DNA from: DASXRU01 sp033856235
Lineage (GTDB): Bacteria > Acidobacteriota > Blastocatellia > Pyrinomonadales > Pyrinomonadaceae
Direction of reading: 5' to 3'
Assembly: GCA_033856235.1 (NCBI GenBank)
Contig: JAWVFI010000047.1
Coordinates: 1-64,000 of the forward strand
Length of the DNA: 64,000 nt
The notes below the pieces were generated by a model that was not told where the DNA came from, did no database searches, and was given only the letters and a program-made list of their open reading frames with translations. This document shows, one piece after another, positions 27,128 through 36,727 of the stretch. Position numbers and translations under genes: made by a program. Numbering within the stretch: the stretch's first letter is position 1; each line of letters opens with the position of its first letter.

Positions 27128-29320
27128 ATGACCAACTTTCTGTCCAAAAATCTGAATTTTCTGCTTTCGCTCTTTTTGCTGGCAACTCCTGCTGTCGCCA
27201 GCGACTGGGCCGAGTGGCGCGGGCCGGCGCGCGATGGCGTTTCTAATGAAAAAAACCTGCCGGCGAAATGGTCTCCGGGTGGTGACAATCTGGCCTGGAA
27301 AGCCCCGTACGGCGGACGTTCCGCCCCGATTGTGATGGGCAATCATGTTTACCTGCAGAACACTGCCGGCAAAGGGGAGTCGGAGCAGGAACGCGTGATG
27401 TGCTTCAACGCGGACACTGGAAAGCTGCTGTGGGAGCATCGTTTCAATGTTTACCTCAGCGACGTGCCGCCGCACCGGGTGGGCTGGGCTTCACCGGTGG
27501 GCGATCCGGCGACGGGGAATGTGTACGTGTTTGGCGTTGGGGGAAACCTCATTGGCCTGACGCGCGACGGAAAAGTTTTGTGGGAGCGCTCGCTCGGCGA
27601 GGACTTCGGATTACTGACGACGCATGGCGGCCGGACGGTGTCGCCAATTATCGACGGCGATTTGGTAATCGTCAGCGGCGTGACTTTCATGTGGGGCCAG
27701 CACGCTCGTGGCGCCCATCGCTTCATGGCTTTTGATAAGCGGACGGGCGAAGCAGTCTATGTCAGCGCGCCCGGAGGCCGCCCTTACGACACCACCTACG
27801 CTCCGCCAATCATCGCCAATATCAATGGCACGCGCTTGCTGATTCAAGGCGCGAGCGACGGGGTGGTTTATGCGCTCAAGCCGCAGACCGGCGAGCTGGT
27901 TTGGAAATATGAAATCAGCAAACGCGGTTTGAATACCGGCGTGGTGATCCATGGCGCCGACGCGATCCTGACCCACAGCGAAGAGAACCTCGATTCCAAT
28001 GAGATGGGGATGATGATCGCGCTGGACGCTAGCCAAAAGGGCGAGCTCAAACTGCCCCAGACGAAATGGCATGTGGCTGGTTGGCAGGGCGGCTTTTCGT
28101 CACCAGTCATTGACGGCGAGCGTCTCTATCAAGTGGATAACGGAGCAAATCTTGGTGCCTTCGACGTCAATAACGGAAAGCAACTCTGGCTGCAAAACCT
28201 CGGCACGATCCAGAAGGCGTCGCCGGTGCTCGCGGACGGCAAGCTTTATGTAGGCACGGAGAACGGGAAGTTTTTCATCCTCGAGCCTTCGGCAACTGGC
28301 GCAAAAATTCTTGATGAAGACCAACTGGGAACGGAAGCCTTGCCAGAAGCAATCATTGGTTCAGTCGCTATTTCGAACGGCAGGGTCTTCATGGTCAGCG
28401 ATGCGAATCTGTATTGCATCGGTAAGAAGTCCAACGCCCCTTCACATACGGAACCACCCGTCGAAGGTCTTCCTTACCCCGCCCGGGCTGCCACGCACGT
28501 GCAAGTTGTTCCGACCGAGCTAATCCTCAAGCCGGGCGACAAAGTCAGTTTCCGGGTGCGGCTCTTCGATGAGTACGGAAAGTTCATCCGCGAGGAACTA
28601 TCTGCAACGTGGTCTTTGGATAACTTGAAAGGCACCGTGGCGAACGGGCAGTTCGTCGCCGGGAACGAGCCGCTACCGCAGGCCGGGCTGGTAAAAGCGA
28701 CGGTCGGAACTATCAGTGGCACTGCCAGCGTGCGCGTCTTTCCGCCGCTGCCGTGGAGTGAGACCTTTGAGGCAATGGCCGTGAACACGCTCCCGCCGAG
28801 TTGGGTTAACGCGACCCCGAAGTTTATCGTGCGGGACATGAACGGCAACAAAGTGCTGGTCAAAACCACGGAAGGTTCGTCATTAGTGAGTCGGGCGCGC
28901 GCTTACATTGGCCCGTCCGATTGGTCCAACTACACCGTCGAAGCCGACATCAGTGCTACCCAGAAGCGCAGACAGCAGGGCGATGGTGGCGTGATCGCGC
29001 AGCGCTACGCGCTGGTGCTTTACGGCAACAGCCAGATGTTGCATTTGGAACCATGGCAGCCAGAGACCAAACGCACGGTCAGCATGCCTTTCGAGTTCAA
29101 ACAGGACACTTGGTACCGGATGAAACTGCAAGTTGAGAATTTGCCGGATGGAAAAGTAAGAGCGCGCGGCAAAGTCTGGTTGGCGAGTAATCCGGAACCT
29201 GCGGCCTGGATGATTGAGCGCATCGATCCAATTCCCAATCGCCAGGGGGCGCCTGGAATCTATGGCAGCGCGCTGGCCGAACTCTATTTTGATAATTTGA
29301 AGGTGTACCGGAATCAGTGA
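27128..29320 (+). CDS. PQQ-like beta-propeller fused to a C-terminal beta-sandwich (paralogue 6)
   Basis: At 730 residues this is the longest paralogue. Signal peptide FLLSLFLLATPAVAS, then DWAEWRGPARDGVSNEKN and a propeller to about residue 430 (NADTGKLLW, DKRTGEAVY, KPQTGELVW, DVNNGKQLW). A linker and an Ig-like segment (TELILKPGDKVSFRVRLFDE) lead into a C-terminal jelly-roll (PSDWSNYTVEADISATQ ... LAELYFDNLKVYRNQ) like the concanavalin-type domains of DUF1080 or LamG proteins, which often bind carbohydrate. It may couple propeller and glycan binding in the periplasm. Confidence 0.88.
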   Translation: MTNFLSKNLNFLLSLFLLATPAVASDWAEWRGPARDGVSNEKNLPAKWSPGGDNLAWKAPYGGRSAPIVMGNHVYLQNTAGKGESEQERVMCFNADTGKLLWEHRFNVYLSDVPPHRVGWASPVGDPATGNVYVFGVGGNLIGLTRDGKVLWERSLGEDFGLLTTHGGRTVSPIIDGDLVIVSGVTFMWGQHARGAHRFMAFDKRTGEAVYVSAPGGRPYDTTYAPPIIANINGTRLLIQGASDGVVYALKPQTGELVWKYEISKRGLNTGVVIHGADAILTHSEENLDSNEMGMMIALDASQKGELKLPQTKWHVAGWQGGFSSPVIDGERLYQVDNGANLGAFDVNNGKQLWLQNLGTIQKASPVLADGKLYVGTENGKFFILEPSATGAKILDEDQLGTEALPEAIIGSVAISNGRVFMVSDANLYCIGKKSNAPSHTEPPVEGLPYPARAATHVQVVPTELILKPGDKVSFRVRLFDEYGKFIREELSATWSLDNLKGTVANGQFVAGNEPLPQAGLVKATVGTISGTASVRVFPPLPWSETFEAMAVNTLPPSWVNATPKFIVRDMNGNKVLVKTTEGSSLVSRARAYIGPSDWSNYTVEADISATQKRRQQGDGGVIAQRYALVLYGNSQMLHLEPWQPETKRTVSMPFEFKQDTWYRMKLQVENLPDGKVRARGKVWLASNPEPAAWMIERIDPIPNRQGAPGIYGSALAELYFDNLKVYRNQ

Positions 29321-29325
29321 GCAGT

Positions 29326-29370
29326 GAACAGTAGGCGGTGGGCGGTGGGCGGTGGGCAGTGGGCAGAACA
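29326..29370. repeat. Short tandem GGCGGTGGGC/AGTGGGC repeat
   Basis: GTGGGCGGT and GTGGGCAGT units repeat in tandem. The inverted form is found at 29632-29657 inside the next gene, so the two form arms of a large palindrome. Confidence 0.75.
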
Positions 29371-29374
29371 GTCC

Positions 29375-29495
29375 AAGCTCTTCACTGGGACCGCGGGCGT
29401 CCCGGCCGCGTTTCGATCGCCCTGCACTGTTTCGATGTGGTTTCGCGCCTCGCGACTTAGCGGGCGGAACGCCCGCGGTCCCAGGGAAGAGCTTG
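29375..29495. repeat. Family C inverted repeat, copy 2
   Basis: AAGCTCTTCACTGGGACC followed by GCGGGCGTCCCG pairs with the right arm of the same words ending in CCCAGGGAAGAGCTT. Confidence 0.85.
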
Positions 29496-29539
29496 AATCG
29501 TTATCTCTGAAGAGCAGGATTTAGAAAGAGATTGAAAAA

Positions 29540-31042
29540 ATGATGATGAATAAAAGAGTATCAGGACGTCCAATGAGAAAATTTCTAACAGCAATACTTA
29601 TTTTGGTGGCCGGCGCATTCCTGCTCACCGCTTACCGCCCACTGCCCACTGCCTCGGCCTCCGATCCCGGCACCGGCGATTGGCCCATGTGGGGCGGCAC
29701 CCCGGATCGCAACATGGTCTCCAACATGAAAGGGCTGCCCACCACCTGGGACGTAAAGACAAAGAAGAACGTGAAGTGGGTGGCGGCGTTGGGCTCACAA
29801 TCCTACGGCAATCCCGTCGTCGCCGGGGGGCAGGTGTATGTCGGCACCAACAACGAAGGCGTCCGCGATCCGAAAGTGACCGGCGACAAAGGAATTCTGA
29901 TGGCGTTCAAAGAATCGGACGGCGAGTTTTTGTGGCAAGCTGTTTCCGACAAACTCGTCGCCGGACGCGTCAACGATTGGCCCTACCAGGGTGTGTGCTC
30001 CTCGCCCCTCGTCGAGGGTGATCGGCTTTATTACGTAACCAACCGGGCGGAATTGGTGGCCCTGGATACAGCGGGATTTCGTGACAAGGAGAATGACGGT
30101 CCCTTCGTTGACGAGAAACTAAAGGGCGAGAAAGACGCTGACATTGTTTGGAAGTTTGACATGATGGAAGAGGTCGGCTCGCTTCCGCATAACATGGCAA
30201 ACTCGTCGCCCGTCTCATTTGGCGATTTGATTTATGTCAGTACCTCTAACGGTCAGGATGAGAGTCACGTCAATATCCCTTCACCGAAAGCACCGGCCAT
30301 CATCGCCATCAACAAGAAAACCGGAAAGCTGATTTGGGAAGACAATTCTGTTTTCGACAAGATCCTGCACGGCCAGTGGTCGTCGCCGACAGTCGCCAGA
30401 ATTGGCGGGGTCGATATGGTGATTCATGCCCAGGGCGATGGCTGGATTCGCGGTTACGAAGCCCTGACCGGCAAGAAGCTTTGGGAGTTTGATACCAATC
30501 CCAAAGACTCCGTCTGGCCTAAGACGCGCAACGAGTTGATTTCGACCCCGGTGGTTTACGAAGAAAGAGTTTACATCGCCAACGGTCAGGACCCGGAACA
30601 CGGCGAAGGCGTGGGTCATATGTATTGCCTCGACGCCACCAAGCGCGGGGATATCACCAAGACGGGAGTGATTTGGCATTACGACAAGATTCGCCGATCC
30701 ATTTCCACGCCCGCGATCAAGGACGGGATCCTCTACCAGTGCGATTTTAGCGGCTTTTTGCACGCACTGGATGCGAAGACCGGCCAGGTCTATTGGACGC
30801 ACGATTTGTTCGCAGCCGTTTGGGGATCGCCGCTGCTGGTGGACGGGAAGCTTTACGTTGGCGATGAGGATGGAGACGTAGTCATCATGCAGGAAGGCAA
30901 AACGAAAAAGGTGATTAGCGAAATCAACATGGGGAGCTCGGTCTATTCCACCCCGGTCCCAGCCAACGGCACGTTGTATATCAGTAATCGAAACCAGCTC
31001 TATGCCTTGGCTGAGAGCAAGCCGGCGACAGCGGCGAAGTAG
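29540..31042 (+). CDS. PQQ-like beta-propeller repeat protein, secreted (paralogue 7)
   Basis: The 500-residue protein may start at ATG 29540 or at a later Met (MRKFLTAILILVAGAFLL). After the hydrophobic core, the c-region (YRPLPTASAS) is encoded by an arm of the tandem GTGGGC repeat. The propeller begins DWPMWGGTPDRNMVSNMKGLP rather than the PQWRGP word of its neighbours, and carries KKTGKLIWE, EALTGKKLWE and DAKTGQVYW. YQGVCSSPLVEGDRLYYV is well defined. It is likely periplasmic. It is followed by an iron-type alcohol dehydrogenase, but an inverted repeat intervenes. Confidence 0.88.
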   Translation: MMMNKRVSGRPMRKFLTAILILVAGAFLLTAYRPLPTASASDPGTGDWPMWGGTPDRNMVSNMKGLPTTWDVKTKKNVKWVAALGSQSYGNPVVAGGQVYVGTNNEGVRDPKVTGDKGILMAFKESDGEFLWQAVSDKLVAGRVNDWPYQGVCSSPLVEGDRLYYVTNRAELVALDTAGFRDKENDGPFVDEKLKGEKDADIVWKFDMMEEVGSLPHNMANSSPVSFGDLIYVSTSNGQDESHVNIPSPKAPAIIAINKKTGKLIWEDNSVFDKILHGQWSSPTVARIGGVDMVIHAQGDGWIRGYEALTGKKLWEFDTNPKDSVWPKTRNELISTPVVYEERVYIANGQDPEHGEGVGHMYCLDATKRGDITKTGVIWHYDKIRRSISTPAIKDGILYQCDFSGFLHALDAKTGQVYWTHDLFAAVWGSPLLVDGKLYVGDEDGDVVIMQEGKTKKVISEINMGSSVYSTPVPANGTLYISNRNQLYALAESKPATAAK

Positions 31043-31085
31043 AATTCGTCCATGACCTTTGCGGACGAACCATAGATTCGTGTTC

Positions 31086-31166
31086 TTTAGTGAATTTCGT
31101 GAATCGGATGCCCGCGATTCATCAGCGCACGATTCACGAAAACACGAATCGCACGAAGAGACCACG
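31086..31166. repeat. Inverted repeat of TTCGTGAATCG / CGATTCACGAA words
   Basis: GAATTTCGTGAATCGG pairs imperfectly with CGATTCACGAAAACACG. A similar element lies at 46015-46113. It occupies the false N-terminal extension of the dehydrogenase frame. Confidence 0.65.
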
Positions 31167-31205
31167 AACCAATATTTCCGATACCGGTTCGGGCAATACC
31201 CAAAC

Positions 31206-32360
31206 ATGAAGAACTGGGACTTCAAACTCTCGACTCGTTTAATTTCAGGAGCCGGTTCGTCCCGGCAACTTGGCCGCCTCGCCCGCGAACAAGGGTTTAC
31301 CCGTTCTTTACTGGTAACTGACAGCGGTCTTGCTGACTTGGGTTATCTGGACCGCGCCGCCAACTTGCTCAGCGATGCCGGAATTCAAAGCTTCGCCTTC
31401 CACGATTTCGCCTCCGACCCCGATTCGGCAATGATTGCCGGCGGCAGCGCCTTCGCCTCACCACTAAATATCGACTCGATCATTGCGTTCGGTGGCGGCA
31501 GCTCCCTGGATTGCGCCAAAGGGATTAACTTCCTGTTAACTAATGGCGGCCGCGTTCATGACTACCAGGGCTATGGAAAAGCGAGCAAGCCCATGCTGCC
31601 GATGATTGCTGTTCCCACCACGGCGGGGACGGGAAGCGAAGTGCAGAGCTATGCCGTGATTTCTGACGCCGAGACGCATCGCAAGATGGCTTGCGGAGCC
31701 CCGGGCGCGGCTTTCAAGTTGGCGATTCTGGATCCGGAACTAACACTTTCGCAGCCGCGACAGGTGACGGCTGCTTCCGGCTTTGACGCTATTGCGCATG
31801 CCGTCGAGACGTACGTGGCAACGAGTCGTACGCCAATGTCGGAAATGTTCTCGCGCCAGGCGTGGCGTTTACTTGAATCAAACTATGAAACTGTTTTGCG
31901 CCGTCCGGATGATTTATCCGCCCGCGAAGCAATGCAGTTGGGCGCCTGCTGGGCCGGGATTGCGATCGAGAATTCGATGCTGGGCGCAACGCATGCTTGC
32001 GCCAACCCTTTGACTGCGCACTATTGCATTACTCACGGCGCTGCGCTGGCAATGTTGCTGCCTTCGGTAGTTCGTTGGAATGGAACAGTCGCGGCCGCAC
32101 GTTATGCCGAACTCCTGGCCCTGGCGAACATTCAAGTGAAGGGAGATCCCGTCGAGACATTAGCGCAACGATTGGAAGAGTTGGCGGCGAGCGCTGGCTT
32201 AGTTGACGGTCTGAGCGCGGCTGGAGTTCCCGTAAGTGACTTGCCGTTACTGGCCGCCGAGGCAGCACAGCAATGGACCGGGAGCTTTAATCCGCGACCG
32301 TTTGATTTGCAGGGAGCGCTGGAGGTTTACGAGTCGGCGTCACGATCGGCGGGAGCTTGA
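31206..32360 (+). CDS. Iron-containing alcohol dehydrogenase
   Basis: About 384 residues from ATG 31206; the upstream frame extension is repeat DNA. The NAD-binding GGGSSLDCAKG (about 96-106) and TTAGTGSE (about 138-145) are intact. Metal ligands are seen in GFDAIAHAVETYV (Asp and His) and in ATHACANPLTAHYCITHGAA (two His). It should be a cytosolic NAD(P)-dependent group III dehydrogenase acting on a primary alcohol or aldehyde. The substrate is not evident and the neighbours are PQQ-like propellers. Confidence 0.92.
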   Translation: MKNWDFKLSTRLISGAGSSRQLGRLAREQGFTRSLLVTDSGLADLGYLDRAANLLSDAGIQSFAFHDFASDPDSAMIAGGSAFASPLNIDSIIAFGGGSSLDCAKGINFLLTNGGRVHDYQGYGKASKPMLPMIAVPTTAGTGSEVQSYAVISDAETHRKMACGAPGAAFKLAILDPELTLSQPRQVTAASGFDAIAHAVETYVATSRTPMSEMFSRQAWRLLESNYETVLRRPDDLSAREAMQLGACWAGIAIENSMLGATHACANPLTAHYCITHGAALAMLLPSVVRWNGTVAAARYAELLALANIQVKGDPVETLAQRLEELAASAGLVDGLSAAGVPVSDLPLLAAEAAQQWTGSFNPRPFDLQGALEVYESASRSAGA

Positions 32361-32448
32361 AAGAATGGGAACGAGAAAGAGGCGTGGCGGATTTTCCATA
32401 TGTCATTTTCCATTTCTCATTTGTCATCGGACGGGCCCGGCTGCGCCG

Positions 32449-32579
32449 CCTGATGTGCGGAAGGGCTGAGCCCTTCCGTAACGCTCTCTATTCTGTTTGG
32501 GCTATGCCCTCCTATTCCGGGGCGTAGCCCCAAAGACATTTCTAGCTCTCGGAAAGGCGAAGCCTTTCCGCACATCGGA
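32449..32579. repeat. Family D inverted repeat, copy 2
   Basis: CCTGATGTGCGGAAGGGC pairs with GAAGCCTTTCCGCACATC; the centre again has a GGGGCGTAGCCCC-like hairpin. Confidence 0.8.
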
Positions 32580-32687
32580 CGGCGAAGCCGGGAACTGCTT
32601 TTAGTCTGTTAGGATCTTTCAGTGGTTTAGAGGAAAAACTATTTGATGAACAATGGAAAAAGACATATGGAAAATGACAAATGGAAA

Positions 32688-33797
32688 ATGCTTAAAACTC
32701 TCGTCTTAGCCATTGGCCTCGCTCTCGGGATTAGCCCTTCGGCAAACTCGCAGGACACTCCGGCAGACAACTGGTCACAGTTTCGCGGCAATCATCGCCT
32801 CAGCGGTGTTTCACAATCCAGCGTGCCACAGGCTTTGAAGCAGTTGTGGACGTATGAAGCGGGCGAATCGATTGAATCATCGGCAGCGATCGTCGGCGGT
32901 ACCGTTTTCGTCGCCTCGCAGAAAGGCGAGCTCGCCGCGTTGAGCCTGGACAACGGCGCGGTTTATTGGAAGTACCAGACCGGATCGCCAGTAGGGGAAT
33001 CGTCGCCGGCCTACAGCGGCGGCGCGGTTTACGTTGGCGACCTGGGTGGCGTCTTGCATGCGGTGAATGCGCCGGATGGCAAGAGGCTTTGGACCTTTAA
33101 GGCGGGCAACGAAATCAAGTCTTCTCCGGTAGTGGTGGGCGACCGCGTTTTGATCGGCTCTTACGATCAGCACCTCTACTGCCTCTCGACGCGCAACGGT
33201 TCGGTTCTCTGGAAAGTCAAAACCAACGGCCCAGTGCATGCGACACCCAGCGTTGCCGGCGGAGTAGCGTTCATTGCCGGTTGCGATGAACAGTTTCGGG
33301 CCATACGCATTTCCGACGGCAAGGAAATGTTTTCGATCTCGTCGGACGCCTATACGGGAGCTTCACCGGCACTGCTTGGAAACGCGGCCTATTACGGAAC
33401 CTTCAATAACGAAGTGCTGATGGTTAGCCTCGCGGAGCGGCGCGTGGTGTGGCGTTACCAGCATCCGCAACGCAAGTTTCCTTTCTACTCGTCAGCAGCG
33501 GTGACTGCCAATCGAGTTGTCGTGGGCGGACGCGACAAGCTGGTCCATGGCTTGAGTCCGGCGGGCAAGGCCATCTGGACTTTTGCGACCCGGGCCCGCG
33601 TCGAGTCCTCTCCGGCAATTGCCGGCGGGCGAGTATTTGTGGGCTCAAACGATGGACGTTTTTATGTTCTGGGTTTGAGTAATGGCGCCAAGCTTTGGGA
33701 GTTCAATACCGGCTCGCCGTTATCAGCGTCACCGGCGATCGCGAATGGTCGGATCGTGATCGGCTCACAGGACGGGCGACTCTATTGCTTTGGCTGA
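32688..33797 (+). CDS. PQQ-like beta-propeller repeat protein, secreted, short form (paralogue 8)
   Basis: About 369 residues from the ATG at 32688, which starts a signal peptide (LKTLVLAIGLALGISPSANS). In-frame starts at 32643-32667 are possible, but their DNA (CATATGGAAAATGACAAATG) is an arm of an inverted repeat matching 32396-32430. The propeller is compact and very regular: NWSQFRGNHRLSG, then blades of the form GDRVLIGSYDQHLYCLSTRNG-SVLW and GRVFVGSNDGRFYVLGLSNG. This is closest to BamB-type outer-membrane assembly propellers. It is likely periplasmic. Confidence 0.88.
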   Translation: MLKTLVLAIGLALGISPSANSQDTPADNWSQFRGNHRLSGVSQSSVPQALKQLWTYEAGESIESSAAIVGGTVFVASQKGELAALSLDNGAVYWKYQTGSPVGESSPAYSGGAVYVGDLGGVLHAVNAPDGKRLWTFKAGNEIKSSPVVVGDRVLIGSYDQHLYCLSTRNGSVLWKVKTNGPVHATPSVAGGVAFIAGCDEQFRAIRISDGKEMFSISSDAYTGASPALLGNAAYYGTFNNEVLMVSLAERRVVWRYQHPQRKFPFYSSAAVTANRVVVGGRDKLVHGLSPAGKAIWTFATRARVESSPAIAGGRVFVGSNDGRFYVLGLSNGAKLWEFNTGSPLSASPAIANGRIVIGSQDGRLYCFG

Positions 33798-33821
33798 GCC
33801 GGCGGCAAAGGGCGCAGAGCG

Positions 33822-33950
33822 AAGAAAAGAGCGGGGCAAGCCGCCCTTCCTGACTGCAAGTAAGTTTTGTTGAATCAGCCTCCCAAGACTTGAACTGCGA
33901 AGATTCAACGATGAATACTTGCAGTCAGGAAGGGCGGCTTGCCCCGCCTC
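33822..33950. repeat. Inverted repeat GCGGGGCAAGCCGCCC
   Basis: GCGGGGCAAGCCGCCCTTCC and CTGACTGCAAG pair with CTTGCAGTCAGG and GGGCGGCTTGCCCCGC. It lies between convergent genes and may also act as a transcription stop, though no T-run is present. Confidence 0.8.
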
Positions 33951-33952
33951 TT

Positions 33953-35617
33953 TCAAGCAACTCGATCCAAACGCACCGAATCAGGCGCTGGCTTTGAAAT
34001 CGCAAAATACCTCTCCAGCGTCTCCGGCTTCGGTTTCCGCGTAAATAGCGAAACCACAAACATCAACAACGCCGAAACCAGCACCATCGGCACCACCGGC
34101 ATAAAGCCGAAGACGGCCGTGCCGCCAGGGGTTCGAGAAAGAACCTCGGTCCCGCCCAGCGACCAAATCAATGTCGGCGGCCCCGGCGCAGGAGCGGGAA
34201 CCGCGTGCTGGAAAAGAGCTACGGCGACCACCGCCACAATCACCCAGATCGTAGAGGCCAGCGCGCCCCACTTCGTGCTGCCGCGCCAGAAGAGGGCGGC
34301 AACCAACAAGGGCGAGAGCGCAGCGTATCCCGAAAAAGCATATTGAATCGCGAGCTCAAAAATTGTCTCGGGCGCGCGCAATGCGACGGCATACGCAAAC
34401 ATGGTAATCAGAACAATGAAGATGCGGCCCGTCTGCACCTGCACGGATTCCCCAAAGCGCCGCTTGCCCCCGTAGAAAGCAAACACGTCTTCGGTAAACA
34501 TGGTCGAGAGCGCCAGAATTTGTGAGTCGCTGGCCATTACGGCTGCCATTATGCCGGCGCCCAACAAGCCGGCGAGCCAGAACGGCGCGTAACGCTTCAG
34601 CAGCAGCATGATGACGTCATCGCCGGCCGCCTTCTCGCGTAAATCGTCGCGCGCTTCCGGCGTCATTGCTTTCCCCTGAGTCGCCAAAACCCGGCGCGCT
34701 TCCTGCTTGGCCCTAATTTCGGGAACATCTGAAACGCGGTTCGCCATCACTCCCAGAAAAACACATGGCAGCCAGATAGCCATGATGCAGAGAGGATAGA
34801 AGATCACCGTCTTCTTGAACTGGCCCATCTTTCGGGCCGTCAAACAGAAGATCAGGATGTGCGGAAAAGCGATCGCGGACAACGGGATAAAAGTGTAACT
34901 AAAGAAATAGAGCGGCGAGATGCGCTCGCGTGTTAACAAAGCAGAGAAGGCGGGTGACGCCAGCATGCTCTGCGTCGCGCTCTTGAATCCTCCCATCCCC
35001 ACCCCGATAACGATCAGGGCCAGGGCGCCGAACAGAAGAAACAGGACCGTCTGGAAAGTATTGACCCACGCGGTACCGCGCATGCCGCCAAAGAAGACGT
35101 AGCTCATCACCACCATGGCGACAATGGCGCCGCCAAACCAGTAGGGAACGAGGCCGCCGCTGATCGCATTCAGCGTCGTGCCACCGCCCATGATGCCGAT
35201 GATGATGTAGGGAACGAGGAGCACGGCCTGCACCAAAAAAATGACCGTGCCGATGTGGCCGCACTCCCAGCGGTCGCGAAACATCTGCACCGGCGTCATG
35301 AAACCGTGCTTCTTCCCCAGGGCCCAAACTCGCGTTCCAATTAGGAAAATTGTCAGTGGAATCACCAGCGCGGACGACGAGGCCATCAAGCCAAACGTGA
35401 CGATGCCATTCGAAAAAGCATGGCCCGACGATCCCAGGATCGCGAACGCCGTCATGTTGGTGCCGAAGAGCGAGAAGAGAAAAACGAATGGTCCAAGAGA
35501 ACGGCTGGCGAGGAAATAGTCTTCCGCCTTTTCTTTTCCCTTAGCGCGGCGGAAGGCAAAGATGCCGATATAGAGGACGACCGCAAGGTAGAGGAAAACT
35601 ACGATTGCTGGTATCAC
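33953..35617 (-). CDS. Sodium:solute symporter (SSS family)
   Basis: The 554-residue inner-membrane protein has about 13 hydrophobic segments and the LeuT-type SSS signatures (SLGPFVFLFSLFGTNMTAF; VFFGGMRGTAWVNTFQTVLF). It starts at GTG 35617, overlapping the stop of the DUF3311-like gene by 4 nt (GTGA), with a GGAGG upstream. SSS proteins drive uptake of sugars, amino acids, vitamins or organic acids with Na+. DUF3311-SSS pairs are recurrent, and the small partner probably helps assembly or function. The substrate is unknown. Confidence 0.92.
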   Translation of the reverse strand: MIPAIVVFLYLAVVLYIGIFAFRRAKGKEKAEDYFLASRSLGPFVFLFSLFGTNMTAFAILGSSGHAFSNGIVTFGLMASSSALVIPLTIFLIGTRVWALGKKHGFMTPVQMFRDRWECGHIGTVIFLVQAVLLVPYIIIGIMGGGTTLNAISGGLVPYWFGGAIVAMVVMSYVFFGGMRGTAWVNTFQTVLFLLFGALALIVIGVGMGGFKSATQSMLASPAFSALLTRERISPLYFFSYTFIPLSAIAFPHILIFCLTARKMGQFKKTVIFYPLCIMAIWLPCVFLGVMANRVSDVPEIRAKQEARRVLATQGKAMTPEARDDLREKAAGDDVIMLLLKRYAPFWLAGLLGAGIMAAVMASDSQILALSTMFTEDVFAFYGGKRRFGESVQVQTGRIFIVLITMFAYAVALRAPETIFELAIQYAFSGYAALSPLLVAALFWRGSTKWGALASTIWVIVAVVAVALFQHAVPAPAPGPPTLIWSLGGTEVLSRTPGGTAVFGFMPVVPMVLVSALLMFVVSLFTRKPKPETLERYFAISKPAPDSVRLDRVA

Positions 35618-35856
35618 CTGGATCTGTCCTCCTCATGCTTGCGGTCGTTCTCGATCTCACTTTCCAGGTGCCCCGGCCAGGCAAACTTCACCAGCAGCCA
35701 CATCAGCAGCGATGCCGCCACCGTAAAACATGCCTGGTAGAAGAGACCGATCGGCACGAAGCCGAACACCAGCGGATATGCCGTGCGCCAGTACCAGAAG
35801 TCCTGGTGCGACGCATAGAGGGCAATGAACGCAACGACGAGCAGTATTCGTTTCAT
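35614..35856 (-). CDS. DUF3311-like small membrane protein
   Basis: The 80-residue protein has two transmembrane segments (ILLVVAFIALYAS and QACFTVAASLLMWLLVKFAW) joined by FWYWRTAYPLVFGFVPIGLFY, which fits DUF3311. It ends in a charged tail. Its stop overlaps the symporter start, so the two genes are translationally coupled. Confidence 0.85.
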   Translation of the reverse strand: MKRILLVVAFIALYASHQDFWYWRTAYPLVFGFVPIGLFYQACFTVAASLLMWLLVKFAWPGHLESEIENDRKHEEDRSR

Positions 35857-36727
35857 GATCGTCCTGAGCCCGAGCGTCGAAGCCGGGCCATCCCTTGTTT
35901 GTTAGTCGAGCTGATCCGCTGACAACCAGTGGGAGACTACGCTGTCCCGTAAACCTGCGGAAGGTGCGGGAATACTATCGTAGATGTAAATCTTTTAGAA
36001 GGGATATTCACGCTGCACTGGAACTTTTCGCTGCGGGAAGGGGACAAGTGAAGTCGGGCACGCCAACTGATTTTGTTGTGCGCGTGATCGAAAATTTTTA
36101 CGCGCGGGCAACGCGAACTCGCCCAGCGCAATCGAAGGGTGACGAGCGCTCTGCGCCAAAAAGTGCTTGACAGGATCGGTGATGTGCTTTATACAAGAAC
36201 GCTCGCGCGATGACGCGTGCGGAGAAATTCAAATGTTGACGAACTGGACATCCAACGAACATACGACCAAACGGCGGCCCACCGCCGCCATGTATGGCGT
36301 CTGTTTATCGGGCAATCCGATCCTGTCAGCGGCCAGTATTTTTACCGGTCGACTCGGACAAAGATCGACGTCCATAGATAATCGTCACATCAGGCATTAA
36401 TCAGCGGGAGCGGCTTCCCGCTCCCAAATCTCAAAGAAAAATCGCGAGAATTGTAGGAGCGGGCAGCTTCCCTGGGAGGCTTCGAGCCCGCTCCTTTTTT
36501 TTGTTTTTTGACAATTGAAGTACCTTTTTTGCGAAAGTGGCACAGACTTCGGTCTGAAGTCTGCGCCACTTTGATGAGATGAAGGCAGGGAGCCTTCTGG
36601 ATGACAACGCCGTTGCTTTGCGAGAGTCCCGAGCGTCGCCATCCTCAGGAGAAGTGTGCCTCGAAGTGTATTCGCGGTACGTTTCTCTCTGCCTTCATCT
36701 ATTTTTTAACACAACGAAATCTAATTT
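35857..36727. other. Intergenic region upstream of the tRNA array
   Basis: No convincing gene. It contains a strong terminator-like hairpin at 36452-36503, an inverted repeat AAGTGGCACAGACTTCGGTC / GACTTCAG...GCGCCACTT near 36535-36573, and a pair AGATGAAGGCAG (36581) / CTGCCTTCATCT (36690) followed by ATTTTTT. The array promoter should be here, but I cannot point to it. Confidence 0.55.
36452..36503 (+). terminator. Rho-independent terminator
   Basis: GTAGGAGCGGGC pairs with GCCCGCTCCT, followed by an eight-base T run. A related hairpin (AGCGGGAGCGGCTTCCCGCT) sits just upstream at 36401-36425. It insulates the tRNA array from upstream transcription. Confidence 0.75.

Noticed and set aside
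28660..28690. Partial match to family A end (CCGCTACCGCAGGC) inside a PQQ gene
   Set aside because: Only about 14 bases match and no second arm is present; chance or an old remnant cannot be separated.
35895..36400. Small open frames upstream of the tRNA array
   Set aside because: They overlap each other in different frames and lack start signals; composition is not protein-like.
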